DNA of 64,000 nucleotides from Paraspadella gotoi (GCA_051294375.1 CM119270.1:13805316-13869315), one strand, 5' to 3'. Shown: positions 34,861-47,295, counted from the first letter of the stretch. Notes: generated by a model not told the origin, from the letters alone. Numbers and translations: made by a program.

Positions 34861-36640
34861 TTCTTATTTACGCCGCGAATAATGATCAAGTCAAAGAGAA
34901 GATTGTTAATGAACGAAGTAAGGGACGAAAGAAGAACGAAGGAAGAGAGAGAGTAAGGGACAAGCACGAACAGAGCATAATGAAGAAGAGAGAGATAGAG
35001 TAGGTAAGAGCGAGATGAGAGTATGGTTTGCTAGGTCAAACAGAGAGATCGTGAAAGATGGAAAGTGACTAAACAAAAGAATCGAGACGGAGAAGATATA
35101 TTTATAGGCGGGGAGGAAGATTTTGAAAGCGCAGCGCTAGATTTCGAGCGAGCGACTTTCAGAACCGCCGCACGACTAGACGCTCGACCGTATCTACGTA
35201 CGTTTTATTTACTGATTACGAAATTCGACGTACTGGACCGTGATATATACGTCGACGAACACGAACCGACGACGAACGACGTTCGCACCGACGACGCCAA
35301 ATTGGAAGAGCGCACATCTGGGAGCAGGTATCCTTCGGCTCTGATAACGCGTCCCATCACGGAGGCATTTTATCCTCCTCTCTTCTCTTGCCCCCTCCCC
35401 AATCGAGTCCAGTAACGGGCGTTAGGGGGAACGGTGCGGCTGCGTGGTGGCTCCCCCTGGGCATGGAGTTCGTTCCCCTATCGTCAACGGGGGCATCCGC
35501 CGGGAGGGGTAAGTGATCGAGGGGCGTAGGGGTGGAGGGGTAAGGTAGGTGAGGTGGGGCAGTAAGAGGAAAGTGAAAATTGCGTGCGGATAGTGGACCA
35601 GAAAGAGAGATTCTCTCAGTTATTCTAACTTAACTTTTGTGGCCGTTTTCATATACTGTCTATATCGCGACGAAGACTAAAAAATCTGTATTTCCGACGG
35701 AAAGCATCATGACAAAATTGTGTTGTGAATATTAATTCTTTTTTCATCCTCTCCCTATATGGTCCCGGCTCTTTCTTCTAAGTCCGTTCCCTCCTCGCAA
35801 TTTATGAACAACACATCATTTTTGAGTCGCTCGTAAGATCAGTTGTATAAAACACTCATGATTGTCTGGTAGGATCTGTTTGCTGTCATTTATTTGCACT
35901 ATATTCTGTTTTAACGTCCCTGTCTTCCCTGGGGCTGACATTTAGACGGAAGTTTTAACGTCAGAATACGTTTTTCTCTTGTTCAGTTATAAAATGGGGG
36001 TTGATATGTAGCTTTTTATCGCACTGTCTTCGCTTTTCTTACTTGCTTTGCTCTAGACTTCTGTATCTTGCTTGCCTCGATACGCTGTGCTTCGAGTACG
36101 CTTACAATAGGTTACGAAATTATATACGATTTAGTTCTTTCTGCTTTTGCTCCCTCAGCTCTCATATCATTTGTCTTTCTGTTTTCTTATACCTTAAGAT
36201 TTATAATCATTAATTAACAAATTATAAATCGAATATCATTACAAAATAGGACAATTTACAGGCGTCGACTCTTCGCAAAGTTACAAACCTTTTACTTTTT
36301 ATTTATTATTGCAATATATTTGTTCTCGGTATTCTTTTCTCTCTATTCTGATCTTTCTTTCCTTTACTTTCTCTGTGGTTTTATTTTCTTTCACGGGGTT
36401 TATTTTTTCGTTATTCTTTGTTCTTTCTTGTTCTTGTATTCTTTTTATAAGCTTCTTCAATACGTTTTTACTATATTTCAATATTCTTTTCTTTTGCATG
36501 GTTCTTTTTGTTTTTCTCTTTCTCCTCTCCCCCATTGTCAGGTGGAAAACAACAACCATTACTTTATCCTTTCTATACATGATATAATCTATAATACTTA
36601 AATCAAAATTATACTAATGTGTTCTTGACTGTTTTAAACA
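34861..36640. other. Spacer of palindrome 2, first part, no supported gene
   Basis: Unique sequence. An open frame at 35065-35415 (+, GTG-opened, 116 codons) has a fairly ordinary amino-acid mix and no recognised family or splice context. The remainder is G-rich near 35430-35570 and then AT-rich. Confidence 0.4.
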
Positions 36641-37880
36641 CTTATTTTTTTCTTTATACTCTCTTCTTTTCTTCTTTTTTCCGTTATTTTTCTTTGTTCT
36701 TTCACGGGTGTTTATCCTCCCCGGACGTCCTCTTAAATGTTTTATTTTTTCGTATCGTTGTTTCACCAGACTCTAAGTTACTCGTATTACTGTCGTCGTC
36801 GTCGTCGTTCTTGGTTTTTTTTACCTTCGAGATCAGATAAACACAAGAGGACTGAAATAAGAGAGACGAGGAAAAAGAGAGGATATACGGAGAAGAAAAT
36901 TACGTACAAGAGAAAACGATCACGGTAAAACAGAAAATTGTTCTATTGTTTTTAGGCGTGAGGGGTTTCTTGCATTTATAAAACATACATACATAGAAAG
37001 AAATCACCTCACTAAAAGTTTACCAATTTTTTTTACACACTCAAGCATAAAAGTCAAAAGATTCTTCGATGCTACGCAAAGTGCAGTACTATTTTTCTGA
37101 GTCTCTCTACGACTTCCACTCTTCCTCTTACCATCCTATAATATACTACACACTCTATTCCACTATCCCCCGTTGCTACTTCTTATATAGAAATAAATAA
37201 TGCAACCATGTAACAGTTTATATTCTTTCTAACGAACGCGACCCCACTAATAAAAAAACAGAGCAAAGATGTAGATGGATCTAATTGCATCATACAGTGA
37301 AATTTATTACAAAACAAAAAATAGGAAAAGATGGGAAAAAAACAAGTGTTAGGACGACTTTGCAGCTAGGGAGCCCGTAGAGATTCCTAGTTTTTTTTTT
37401 CTCCTGTAGATTTTTGTTTTTATTAATTCATATGTTTTCAAGACTTATCCAGACAATCACTGGTTGGTTTTTTTATTTCATATAAAACTAATTTATTTAA
37501 GACACAAAGAACTTCTTTCTAATTTTTCTTCTGTCGCCTGGTTCGTTCCATCCCGCACCGCCAAATTGCTTACGTAGAGAAACCGAAAAAATAAAGCTTT
37601 TTTACTAAAACAAAAAAAACGGCCGCAAACGACTGTTTTTCCGCAACGATGTAAAAAACAAAAAGATAAAACGCGGAAACTGTCTTTTAACAAGATGTGC
37701 ACTTGGTAACTTTTCTCAGGTGCCTGGGATAATAAGTTGAATCACATCTATGCTAGATATAATTAAAAAAAAAACAGATTCAGCTGAGACGGCAGAACGG
37801 ACATGACGTTCCAAGAGAGATAACTTTAAAAAGCAAAAGGAGAAAGAAGAAACGAGAGAGAGAGAGAGAGAGAGGAGTAT
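36640..37880. repeat. Diverged direct repeat of about 49580-50090
   Basis: GTTTCACCAGACTCTAAGTT followed by a GTC run (36790-36810) corresponds to GTTTCAGACTCTAGTTACTC and its GTC run (49657-49690). AGATTCCTAG with a T run (37380) corresponds to AGATCCTAG with a T run (49875). Similarity is patchy, and the 36640 copy is longer. Confidence 0.6.
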
Positions 37881-38094
37881 TAGATTGTTGTCAGTAGAGA
37901 GTTGACGTAGAGAGTACGATTAAGTTTATCTATTTTCCCAATTTAAAGAGGGGATAAAACGTTACAACTACGCCAAGACATATGACACACCCGTGCTGCG
38001 AACCGTACGATGGAAGACAACCAGCGACCCGGAAGGCGGCGAATGAAGAGAGGGGGGCGCGCCCGCCGCGAAGACCTCGCCATTCGTGTTTCAA

Positions 38095-39480
38095 TGTAAA
38101 AGGAAAGATTCAACGTTAAAAAGACCTATAAGCAACGATTTTTATTTTTTTTCTTTTCAAGAAAAAATAAACACTTTAACAAAACCAAGAAAAAAACGCT
38201 TTATCTCCAATGTTTAAAAAAGAGATTAAAAACGTTTAAAAAACAGGTAGCAAGACCTTTTTTTCTTGCTTTATTTCCAATAATTAAAAAAGGAAATTAA
38301 AAACTTTAAAAAAAACGTAAACGGATTTTTCCCAATGTAAAAGAAGTAAAAAAACACCGCTAAACGGTTTTTCCCTTCCTTAATGTATAAAACGTTTTAA
38401 TAACGGGGTGTTAAATACGAAACCGGGCAGGGGACCGACATTTTCTTGGCATGGGAGGAACATAGGCACTTTAAAAAACAAAGAAAAGTACCGGGGGAGC
38501 TTATATTTATGTTCCTCCACCAAATTGTAGAGGAATACGTAAAGCAAACTTAGCAAAACTTCTTTTCATATAAAAAAAATAATCTTTTTTAAAAAACCGG
38601 CAAACGATTTATCAGCTCGCCCTAAAGGAGATAAGAAAACACAGTGCGATAAAACGTACCTTTTCTTAAATGTAAAAGAGATAATAAACGGTAAAAAAAC
38701 TATCAGCAAAACGATTTTCCCCAAAAAGAGTAAAAACGTTGTAATCAGAAAAAAAACCGTTTTTCCATGTTTTAAAGAAGTATAAAAAATAATATTAAAC
38801 TTTAAAGAGAGCCAAATTTTCTTTTGTGTTCCAATATAAAGAAATAAAGAATTTAAAAAAAGCCGGCAGACATTTTGTGTGGTGGTCCAAGTGTAAAAAA
38901 GATTTAAAAAACTGTTAAAAACCATCAAAACACTTTTTATTGCAGTTGTAAAAACGAAGATAATAACACTGATCCTAAATAACGCGGCAGGACTCCGACA
39001 TTTCGGCAATGTTAACAAGCAATAAAGAACGGTTAAAAACAGCTAGCAAAGCTTCCTTTCGCAATATAAAAAGAAATAAAACTTAAAAAACCGGGTAAAG
39101 CGATTTTTCCCAATGGAAGAGATAAAAAAACGCAATAAAGTTTTCTATGTAAAAGTGTATAAAACGTAATAACAACCGGAAGACGACCATTTTCCTCAGA
39201 GAATAAGTAGAATTTTAAAAACAAAGAAAAAAAGCTGAAGAACGCTTTTTCCAATGGTAAAAAGAGATAAAAACGGTAAAAACAGACTAGCAAACTTCTT
39301 TTTCGCAATATGAAAAGAAATAAAAACGTTAAGACACTGCTCTATGCGCAACATTGCCTTTTTTCGCTAAATAATATAACAAAATAATAAACTTTTAAAA
39401 AACCAGGCAACGTTTTTTCGCAGTTTAAAAAGACTATAAAAAACACCGGGGATAACGATTTTTTAATGTAAACGAAGTTT
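38095..39480. repeat. Degenerate AT-rich tandem array, unit about 45-56 bp
   Basis: About 1.4 kb of variants of one motif: CGATTTTTCCCAATGTAAAA, then GAGATAAAAACGTTAAAAA, then CCGGCAAA. It recurs roughly 25 times with extensive single-base change and variable spacing. Clear examples lie near 38320, 38640, 39090, 39240 and 39300. It is neither a CRISPR-type array (repeats not identical, no constant spacers) nor simple sequence. Minus-strand frames across it (38566-39018, 39033-39308) are hydrophobic and repetitive by composition. It could be a satellite fragment or the internal array of a larger element. Confidence 0.75.
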
Positions 39481-40986
39481 TGGAGCAAACAAATGGTCGG
39501 ATCTGCTACGACATATTAATTTATTAATTATCGAATTAATTAATTTATAATTAATTTTTAAATATGTAATAAATTAATTTTAAATTTTTAGTATGATCAA
39601 CTTTATCATGCATCGACTGTTCTTCTTAAAATGGGTTTAGCGAACAGTTAATTAAATAATTTTTGTTGCCATTTTATCAATAAAACAAATATCCTTTAAT
39701 TTTTATTTTTATGTCTCCCATTTGTCCTCTCTGAACTCCTCACTCTCTAGTCTCTCTCTCATCACTCTCTTTTATGGCAATTGCGCACGATCTTTTATGC
39801 TTTTGAAGATTTTTTTAACTGCATCATTTTTTTCACATTAATTAAGTTAATTATTAACGTAATAATTAATTTAAATACATTTATATACGTAATTCATTAA
39901 TATTAAAGGATCCGCAAGTATATGTGAACTAATGTTTTTCATCCTAAAACTCCATTTCCACTTGGCACAATCTGCTCGTAAATTATAATACTTATTACAT
40001 ATATTATATACTTTAAAAAGCTTTCTAAGTGCAACAAACCCAATGAACTAAATCAAAAGTAACATTGAAAATCGAGTTAGTAGTAAAAGGATATAAAAAA
40101 GTTTAAGAGAACTAGATTTCAGGAAAAGTATTAATTTTGGGCCCTGCCTACTAGATATTAGGACCGGAACAGGTGTTTAAAAAGGCTTGGAAGGGTTCTC
40201 GTTCACATGGTTAATGGTTTATGGTTAGCGACTATTTTAAATATAGAAAATGAAAAGATAATTTTAAAGATTTTTTGCTTTATCAATTTTTTTTATAGGT
40301 TCTGATAGAGCTTAAAAGTTAGATAAAGGGTTATTATACAACTTTTTTTTTTTGTTGTTATTTATGGAAAAATTAAAAAAAATAAAATTCCGCCAATATG
40401 AATGAATGGAATGATGATTTTTTAATGGTTTTTTTATTTTTAACCAATTATTGTCAAATTTGGAAAAAATTATAGTACACTTTCATCTAACTTTTAATGC
40501 TCTAATGAGAACCCTGTTAAAATATTTCCGTGTTTCAAAGTTCCAAAGATCGGTTTTCTCTTTTGCCTAAAACGTTTTTACTATATATCTTAAGTGAAAG
40601 AAACTTACCTTGGTGAGAGAAGTAAAGAATTATATTAGTAGTTTCAAAGCTTTTACAAGGCGTGAAGCAGGCTTGTTTTAACTGTTTCCTTTACTTGATT
40701 TAATTTTATAATTAAGTTTTTATTTAATTCGTTATACATTTATTTTTTTTATAGCTCAGCGTTCAATTGCCGTTCCATCGTTTCTATTCGTTTTCAATGC
40801 CCGTTCAATGCCTTTCATGACGTTCAAAGATGCGTTTGTCTCTCAATTGCTTCTAAAATTTGGTGGATTAACAATGTATATTATCTTGCGGAACTTATTT
40901 GGACTCTCTCTCTCCTTTCTTCTTTCTTTCTCCTCCTCCTTCCTCCTCTGCCGCGCTTCGTGATCTCTCTCTTTCTTCTTCACCCT
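39481..40986. other. AT-rich interval with one possible MITE
   Basis: It is rich in TTAATTAATTA (39515-39560, 39835-39900) and otherwise unique. Apart from the inverted-repeat element at 40298-40514, nothing is recognised. Confidence 0.5.
40298..40514. mobile_element. Possible MITE with ~40-bp terminal inverted repeats
   Basis: GGTTCTGATAGAGCTTAAAA and AGTTAGATAAAGGGT (from 40298) pair with the reverse complement of the stretch ending ATGCTCTAATGAGAACCC at 40514. The arms share AAAAGTTAGAT and TAGAGC plus flanking similarity over about 40 bases. The ~217-bp size and AT-rich interior fit a miniature inverted-repeat element. A clear target-site duplication was not found, and the family is unknown. 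Confidence 0.4.
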
Positions 40987-41011
40987 NNNNNNNNNNNNNN
41001 NNNNNNNNNNN
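40987..41011. other. 25-N gap between CT-rich and GA-rich DNA
   Basis: Exactly 25 N. The left side is CT-rich (40900-40986). The right side begins GAGAGGAGAG and enters the 41012-41430 direct repeat. Confidence 0.97.
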
Positions 41012-41430
41012 GAGAGGAGAGAGGAGAGAGAGAGAGGGAGAGAGAGAGAGAGAGAGGGAGAGAGTATTAAGTTGTGAGTAATGTAATTTAAAAGAGTAAC
41101 AATTTACGCTGGTTAAAACGTATTTGGTTTTTTCTCTCGATTCCCGCCAGGGGTTCCGAGTTCATCACACAAGGAACCTTAGGCTGCGAGTTGACTCACA
41201 GTGGTAATTCGCCCCCGCACTCACTCGCCCCCCCCCTTTTCACCGTCCCACCCACGGATTCATATCGAAAATTTGATGGCGACGTTTATTGAGGCGTGGA
41301 CGTGGGAGAAAAGTACTTTTGACGTGGGACCGAAAAGGTAGTCAGGGGGGAGAAGTGATATCCCAGGCAGATATTGGGCTATGGCCGAGTCATTATCTGA
41401 TAACCTAAGTGATAAAGATACGAGTTATCG
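41012..41430 (+). repeat. Direct repeat (partner 50060-50475)
   Basis: From a (GA)n start through TTGTGAGTAATGTAATT, the GCCAGGGGTTC stretch, AAAAGGTAGTCAGG and GTGATAAAGATAC it matches 50060-50475. Differences are mostly single-base indels. The partner stops at a 765-N gap, so its downstream continuation (41431-41850) is probably what is missing there. Confidence 0.88.
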
Positions 41431-41852
41431 CACCAAAAAAAAATATCATAAAGATCGAATTGGAATTCGCTCTTTAATCAATATCGTTTCTTACGTTATT
41501 GATGACCTGATTTAAATAATGCAACGAGGCGTAAATTTATATTTTCTTTGTTTTACGAATGTTAAACAAAAAAGGGGGGGGGAAACTAGTATTTTAATCT
41601 TTCATTGATTTGAATTAAACATTATTTTTTTCTGGCGTCAAATTGAACGAACGAAGAAAAGAGTCGGCGTTTGCGTTTGCGTGGGACGTTTCCGACATTT
41701 TCCCAGCGAAAAATGCAAAATCCTCCGCGAATAACGAATTCGTTAAAACGCGAACTCGTTAAATGACGAATTGTTTTTTCACCCTTCGACTTTCCTCTCT
41801 GGAAATTGAAAATTTAAATGACGTCAGATAGGTCATCATGTTGAGCGATTCT

Positions 41853-41855
<3 letters not shown>
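41431..41855. other. Interval between direct repeat and (CT)n array, no gene
   Basis: Unique sequence with a G9 run near 41573 and a GCGTTTGCGTTTGCG stretch near 41665. No frame or RNA gene was recognised. Confidence 0.5.

Positions 41856-41948
<93 letters not shown>
41856..41948 (+). repeat. (CT)n microsatellite at the inner edge of palindrome 2
   Basis: About 93 bases of CT with two interruptions. It corresponds loosely to GA-rich sequence near 34930-34990. Confidence 0.9.
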
Positions 41949-41951
<3 letters not shown>

Positions 41952-42085
41952 TCTCACGTTCATTAACTCTTTTCTTGATATTTCGCGCGGCCTTTGTTTT
42001 TAACTCGGTGAGAGGGAGACAGAGAGTGCGAAGTAGAGAATGAAGACACCCATTGGCGAGAGAGACCAAACGGGCTAAGAGAGAG

Positions 42086-42119
<34 letters not shown>

Positions 42120-42438
42120 CGATGAGAGAAGAAGAGAGAAGAGAGTGCCTCTTCCGGGGATCTCGGGACCTCCAAAAACGCATTGTCGATTGAAGGGCTT
42201 GGACTGGGAGGGCTAAATAAGGGCACCGGGGTCAGAGGTCACACGGCCTGAGCGGCGAATGGCCTTTTTTTCTCTCTTTCTTGAGATGTGAATCATTTTT
42301 GGCGAAGAGGGAAAAAAAAGTCTATCACAAAACGTTGTTTTCAAACTGAGGAGAGAAAGGAGACTGACAACCTAAACGACATAGCCTTGTATGGCAAACA
42401 TTCTTTCTGTATTTGAGTTTAAAACAAGGACTGTATAT

Positions 42439-43041
42439 TAAGAGTTAGATGTTGAAAATGATAAAATTTTAGAAAATTAAAATTTAGCATATAAAACATA
42501 AAACATAAAAATAAAAAATGAAATTTATTTTTTAAAACAAGGGCACCATGAAGCTATATTTATATAAAGTAATAAGTATATATAGGCTAAAATTTCAAAA
42601 ATACAAATTTTTAAATTTTAAGAAACGGATTTGGCATCACTTGCAAAAGTTATTATTTTAAGAAGTACAATTCTTTTTAAAAAATTCTTTCATTTAAGTT
42701 AGTCAAAAAATATGTTAAAAAAAACTATATTTAAGACGCCGATTTTAAATTCAGCCTTAAAAAATAGTTTGATTTAACCTACTTAATGATATAATTTTTG
42801 AAAAAAGATTTATACTTTCTTTTTATTAACTTTAACGTGGAATCTGGAATCTGTTTTCAGAATTAAAAAAAAACTATTTTGAAATTGACAAAGTGGTAGA
42901 CAATAAAATAAGCTGACTGGGCTAACTATATTTATAAAAAAAAGAAAAATAATTACAGAGTAGTATTCACTAAATTAATAATAGTTTTCAAGATTATTAA
43001 CTGCTAAATTTTGATTTCCAAACTTTCACTTCACCCTACGT
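42439..43041. mobile_element. About 600-bp AT-rich insertion present in one arm only
   Basis: The left arm reads continuously through GGACTGTATATATATTTGAC (inverted, about 34338-34357). The right arm breaks at GGACTGTATAT, carries about 600 AT-rich bases starting TAAGAGTTAGATG and ending CACCCTACGTA, then resumes at TATATATATTTGGCC. TA at both joints could be a TA target-site duplication, as made by Tc1-mariner and some other elements. The termini do not form a clear inverted repeat, and no transposase remnant is visible. Confidence 0.5.
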
Positions 43042-43584
43042 ATATATATATTTGGCCGAGGAGTGCGCAAGACGGAGAAAAACGCTGAACAGTAAAGAGA
43101 ATGTTGATAGATAGATAGTAAGTATTTATATTTTCTAACGAGCGCAATGTTTGTTCCTTTTTGTTTTCAACAAGAAACGATTCTGTTTGGAACCTCGAAT
43201 TTGAAACGAATCATTTTGTTTTCACATTTTTCCGGTTCACACCAGTGAAATCCCGGGCGGAATCCAGACGAGCCCGACGAAGCCTTCGGAGAAACGTGAA
43301 AGAAAATATCACTAAAAAGAAAAGATATTCGTACATTATAGACCATTAGTACTTTATGTTATATTGTACAGTCGATATTATATAGTCGCTACATTATAAT
43401 ATTCGTTCGATTGTGTTCAACCAAGCTTTTCGCTTTTTGTTTTCACTCGTCGGAATTCCTTCTTGTAATTTTGTCCTTTTTTTTCACCCGAGAAAAGTTT
43501 TTTTTTTGTCTTTTTTTAAAAAAAGAGTTAAAGTTCCGAAGGAATTCATCTTTCGTCGACTTCTTTAAAAAGCGATTTGGAAGC

Positions 43585-44060
43585 GATGGAGCATTAGGGG
43601 TGAGCGATGGCAGAATTGAGGATAGAGCCCCGTGATGGGAGAAATTGAGCGAATGAGCGATGGGAGATTGAGGGTTGGGATGGAAAATGAGGGATAAGCG
43701 AGGAGAATTGGGGATGAGCACTGGGAGAATTGAGGGATGAGCAATGAAGAATTGAGGAGGATCTGATGGGAATTGGGGTATGAGTGATGAGAGAATGTAT
43801 GAGCGATGGAGAATTGGCGCGGATGAGCGAATGAGAGAATTTTGGGGTTGAAATGATGGGAAGAATTTAGTGGCCATGAGCAATGGGAGGAATGGGGGTT
43901 TGAGCGATAGGAGAATTGTGGTAAAAGGATGGGAGAATTATGGGTTGAGTGATTGGGAGGAATTCGGGGTTGAGCGATGCGGAGGATTTTGGGAGGTTGA
44001 GCGAATATTGGAGAATCGGGGTTTGAGCAAAGAGAGAATCTGGGTTTTAAGCGATAGAAA
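43585..44060 (-). repeat. 22-bp minisatellite, right-arm copy
   Basis: Units of the form GGTTGAGCGATGGGAGAATT repeat about 20 times with many one-base changes. The array is the inverted partner of 33096-33815 but about a third shorter. Confidence 0.88.
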
Positions 44061-44636
44061 TTTTGGTGACGAGTATTCTCTCTCTCCTAAACTCATAAAA
44101 AGTAAGAGCGAAGACGGGCGGCCGAAAAAAAAGGTATTAGGAAAGAAGAAGGCAGAATATGGTCTCTCACAAAAATAAATTGAGGACAGGAAACCGAAAA
44201 GTGAGAAAGAAAGAAGAATAGAAAGCAGAAGTTTGGGGAATTGGGTGAGGAGAGAAGAGAAAGAGAAATTTGGAGAGAGAGTGAAAAAAGAAAAGTGAGA
44301 AAAGGCGGAATAAAAAAGTAATGTTTCATCCCGTTATATTAATCTTTACTAAACTATACCTCCCTTGCGTTTCATAGCATTCATTAGAAACTCGTTAAAT
44401 TTAACAATTTGTTACATATTTATAAAATTGCGAGTTTTTGACGCAATAATACGTTTTCCTTTCTGGTCTACGTCTTACATTAGAATTATAATAATGATTA
44501 CTTAACAAATTCGTACGGTGGTTTCTGAACTCTTTCGGGACGAAGCGTACTCTTTGCCGCTCATTTGAGTACCATAATATCCACTTGATTAAACATAAAC
44601 TCTCTCTGCTCTCTCCTCTTCTCTCCTCTACTCTCT

Positions 44637-44637
<1 letters not shown>

Positions 44638-44692
<55 letters not shown>
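44638..44692 (+). repeat. (CT)n microsatellite
   Basis: Inverted partner of the (GA)n at 32427-32526, roughly half its length. Confidence 0.9.
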
Positions 44693-46985
44693 CGTGTAAG
44701 ATGAGAAAAAAAGTAAAGTTTTTGTTCGTAAAAGGAAGATTTACTTTCGGGCCGTCTTCTTCGTCTGGCAGATTTCGCCAAAAAAAAACGACAAAAAACA
44801 AAAAAAAAAAAAACAAAAAACACGATTTTAAAAAAAAAAGTTTCGGGACGGGAATTATTGCGAAAAAAATTGGTCGAAAAGGAAAAAAGAAGAAAAAAAA
44901 AGAAAAAAAAAAAACGATTTTCGAAAGTAAAATTGGAAAGAGAAAAATGTTTTGAAAGGGGAAAAACGACTTTGAAAGAAAAATGAATTGGAAAGTGAGA
45001 TGGAAGTTTGAAAGAAAAATGAATTTGGAAAAGTGAGATGAAGTTTGAAAGAAAAAGTGGATCTGGAGACTTGAAAGAGAAAAAATGGGAAATCATCGAA
45101 AAAAAATGGAAGATTTTCTTTCCCCTTTTTAAAGGGATACGACGGCTAAAGATAGAGTTTTTTGTAATTCAATATATTTCGATTAATTAAAAAAACTTGA
45201 TAATTTTTTTTTTCAATTATGTATTAAAGAACAAAACTTCGATTAAACGAATCAGAGTAGAAAGAGAGAAATTATTTTTAATTTGAATTGTCTTACTTTA
45301 TATTTTATATTTACATAATTAATTTAATAATAAATCATAACGTTATTTATTTTTAATTAAATTACTTTTTATTTAATTTCTTCATTCTACATTTGTATGG
45401 ATATTTTATGGCTACCTTTTAAAAAATCCTTCCTACCGAACCCCGATGTTCACAGAACACAGTCGTGATTAAATACTGGACCAGAGCAGAAATCAGTTCA
45501 GTCCACGAGACACTGACGAAAATGACGGCTCTTTGCGTCACGAAACTTACGAACCTTCTCGAACGACACTCCGAAATTTCGTTCAGCGTCACTTTTTTTT
45601 TTCTAGAAAAAAATAAAAACAATACTTATTTTTGGGCTTCATGATTAATATGACTAAATATTTTAACGTATATTATATTTGATTGATGAAACTTGTCAAT
45701 TCGAAAAACAGACTCGGGGCCCCAAAGGCCCGAAAAGAAGGACGACATCGCTGGAGGCGGGCAACGTCGAGGCATTGGCTCCGGGCCCTGCACGGACTCC
45801 CATAGACGCCCTCTTCAACGAGCCCGCTATTGACGCCGCGCTCTACTCAGACAAACCGATCAGTCTGACTGGGAATTTCGAAAAGAAAGTTTTCGGCCGT
45901 CGACCATCGAAGTTGAGAGAATCTTGTGGTGGGGGAATCGGCCGAAACTGCGGCGAACCTGGCGGCGTAATTTGAGGCGAAACAGAAGGCAAGTCGAAAT
46001 TAAAGAAGAAGAAGAAGAAAATAGGAATAAGAAGAAATCGATTCCTTTCGACAAATTCACTTTTTTTTTTTGAGAAAACAATTTCCGTCGGCAATTCACT
46101 TATAATAAGCACTGTTGAAGTGGAGCGTACATTGACATAGCGAGAATAAGCAAAACTTTTGGGTAAAAAATAATTGAATTCTCTCCCAGATTCCTAACTC
46201 AGCAAAGTCCCTTTTTTTGACCCTTCGACTTAAAACTTACCTGGTAAGTTCGAACTGAACCTTGCTTTCGCTCCGGGGCGCGGATGAACGTCACGCGAAG
46301 ACGTCGTCGTCGTCGTCGTCGTTCGTTCCGTCGTCGTCGTCACGGTCACGTTGTGTCGGTCACATGAAATATTGTCACGAGTCTCATTCGTCAGTCGTTA
46401 CTATCGGACGATGGTCGTCGTCGTCGGGTTCGTCGTTCGTCGTCGTCGTCGTCTTCAAATGAATACACAATTTCGACTTTTATTTATCGACTCTCTTTTC
46501 TCTCCTTGGTCTTCTTTATCCTCAGGCAGCAAACTTTAACGAAAGAACTTACCGAAACCTGACCCACAATCGATTATAAAAATTTTGGCCTATCAAAGTG
46601 AAAAAAAATTGGATGACCTCAGAATTGGGCAGCTATGAAGCGGAGGTGTTTAGCAAGTTAAATATGTTAAAGACGTCTTTATCATAAATGAATGTTTATG
46701 AATCTTTAATTCCTTTCACAATTACGAAGAAAAGAGTGGCACTATCGAGGGTCCCAAAAATCAAACTCCTAAAATTACACAGAGGGCCTATAATTTTATT
46801 CTTGAGACTAGGCTAGAAAAAAATTTAAAAAACCTTAAAACCCCATAATATCGAACTCAATCGGAAACTTCAACTTGAACTCCAATTTAAACTTAACTCA
46901 AACTTTAAACTATACCTTAAATCTAACATAAAAAACTCAAACTTGAAGCTTTAACTGAAACCTTAACCTCGGGTGACGATGCGGG

Positions 46986-47295
46986 AAGAGATGCACTCGG
47001 CGATTTGCCCCCCCCCCCGATTTCGCTTACGAATATTTCGGTCGTCGAAAGGAAAAAGTTTTTGACAGGCCGCCATTTGTGACGCTCGGTTGCGCTCGTG
47101 ACGGTCGGTGGACCCGAAGAGTTGAATCGACGAAGTCGTTGGAATGACTGGTGACCGCACGCCGACCAATCACCGAAATATCGCGAAAAGAAAAACTGGC
47201 AACGAACGGTCGCCGCCAATGATTGTCCCTCGACCATTCAGGCTTGGGAGAATTTGCGTTAATTCTCTTTCTCCGTCTCGGAATATCATTCTCTT

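Larger units (their letters stand above)
41975..46985. repeat. Palindrome 2, right arm (inverted copy of 30158-34860)
   Basis: It contains, in inverted order, the same landmarks as the left arm: the ACCCCGGTGCCC region (42200-42250), 22-bp minisatellite (43585-44060), (CT)n (44638-44692), the CTTTCAAA-type repeat, and tandem unit copy 3 (about 44960-46985). It differs by a ~600-bp insertion (42439-43041), a shorter minisatellite, a rearranged inner edge and scattered one-base indels. Confidence 0.9.

Noticed and set aside
35065-35415. Faint resemblance of a PYLxxF...FDVL...DV pattern to lipid-transfer (GLTP-type) domains
   Set aside because: Too short and too weak. The spacing of the pattern does not match the family and no splice context supports it, so no function is claimed.
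38095-39480. CRISPR-like array
   Set aside because: Repeats are strongly variable, there are no constant-length unique spacers, no cas genes are present and the context is eukaryotic.
39515-39560. Origin- or telomere-like AT repeat
   Set aside because: TTAATTAATTA strings are common in AT-rich insect-like DNA. No telomeric TTAGG repeat or other supporting signal was found.
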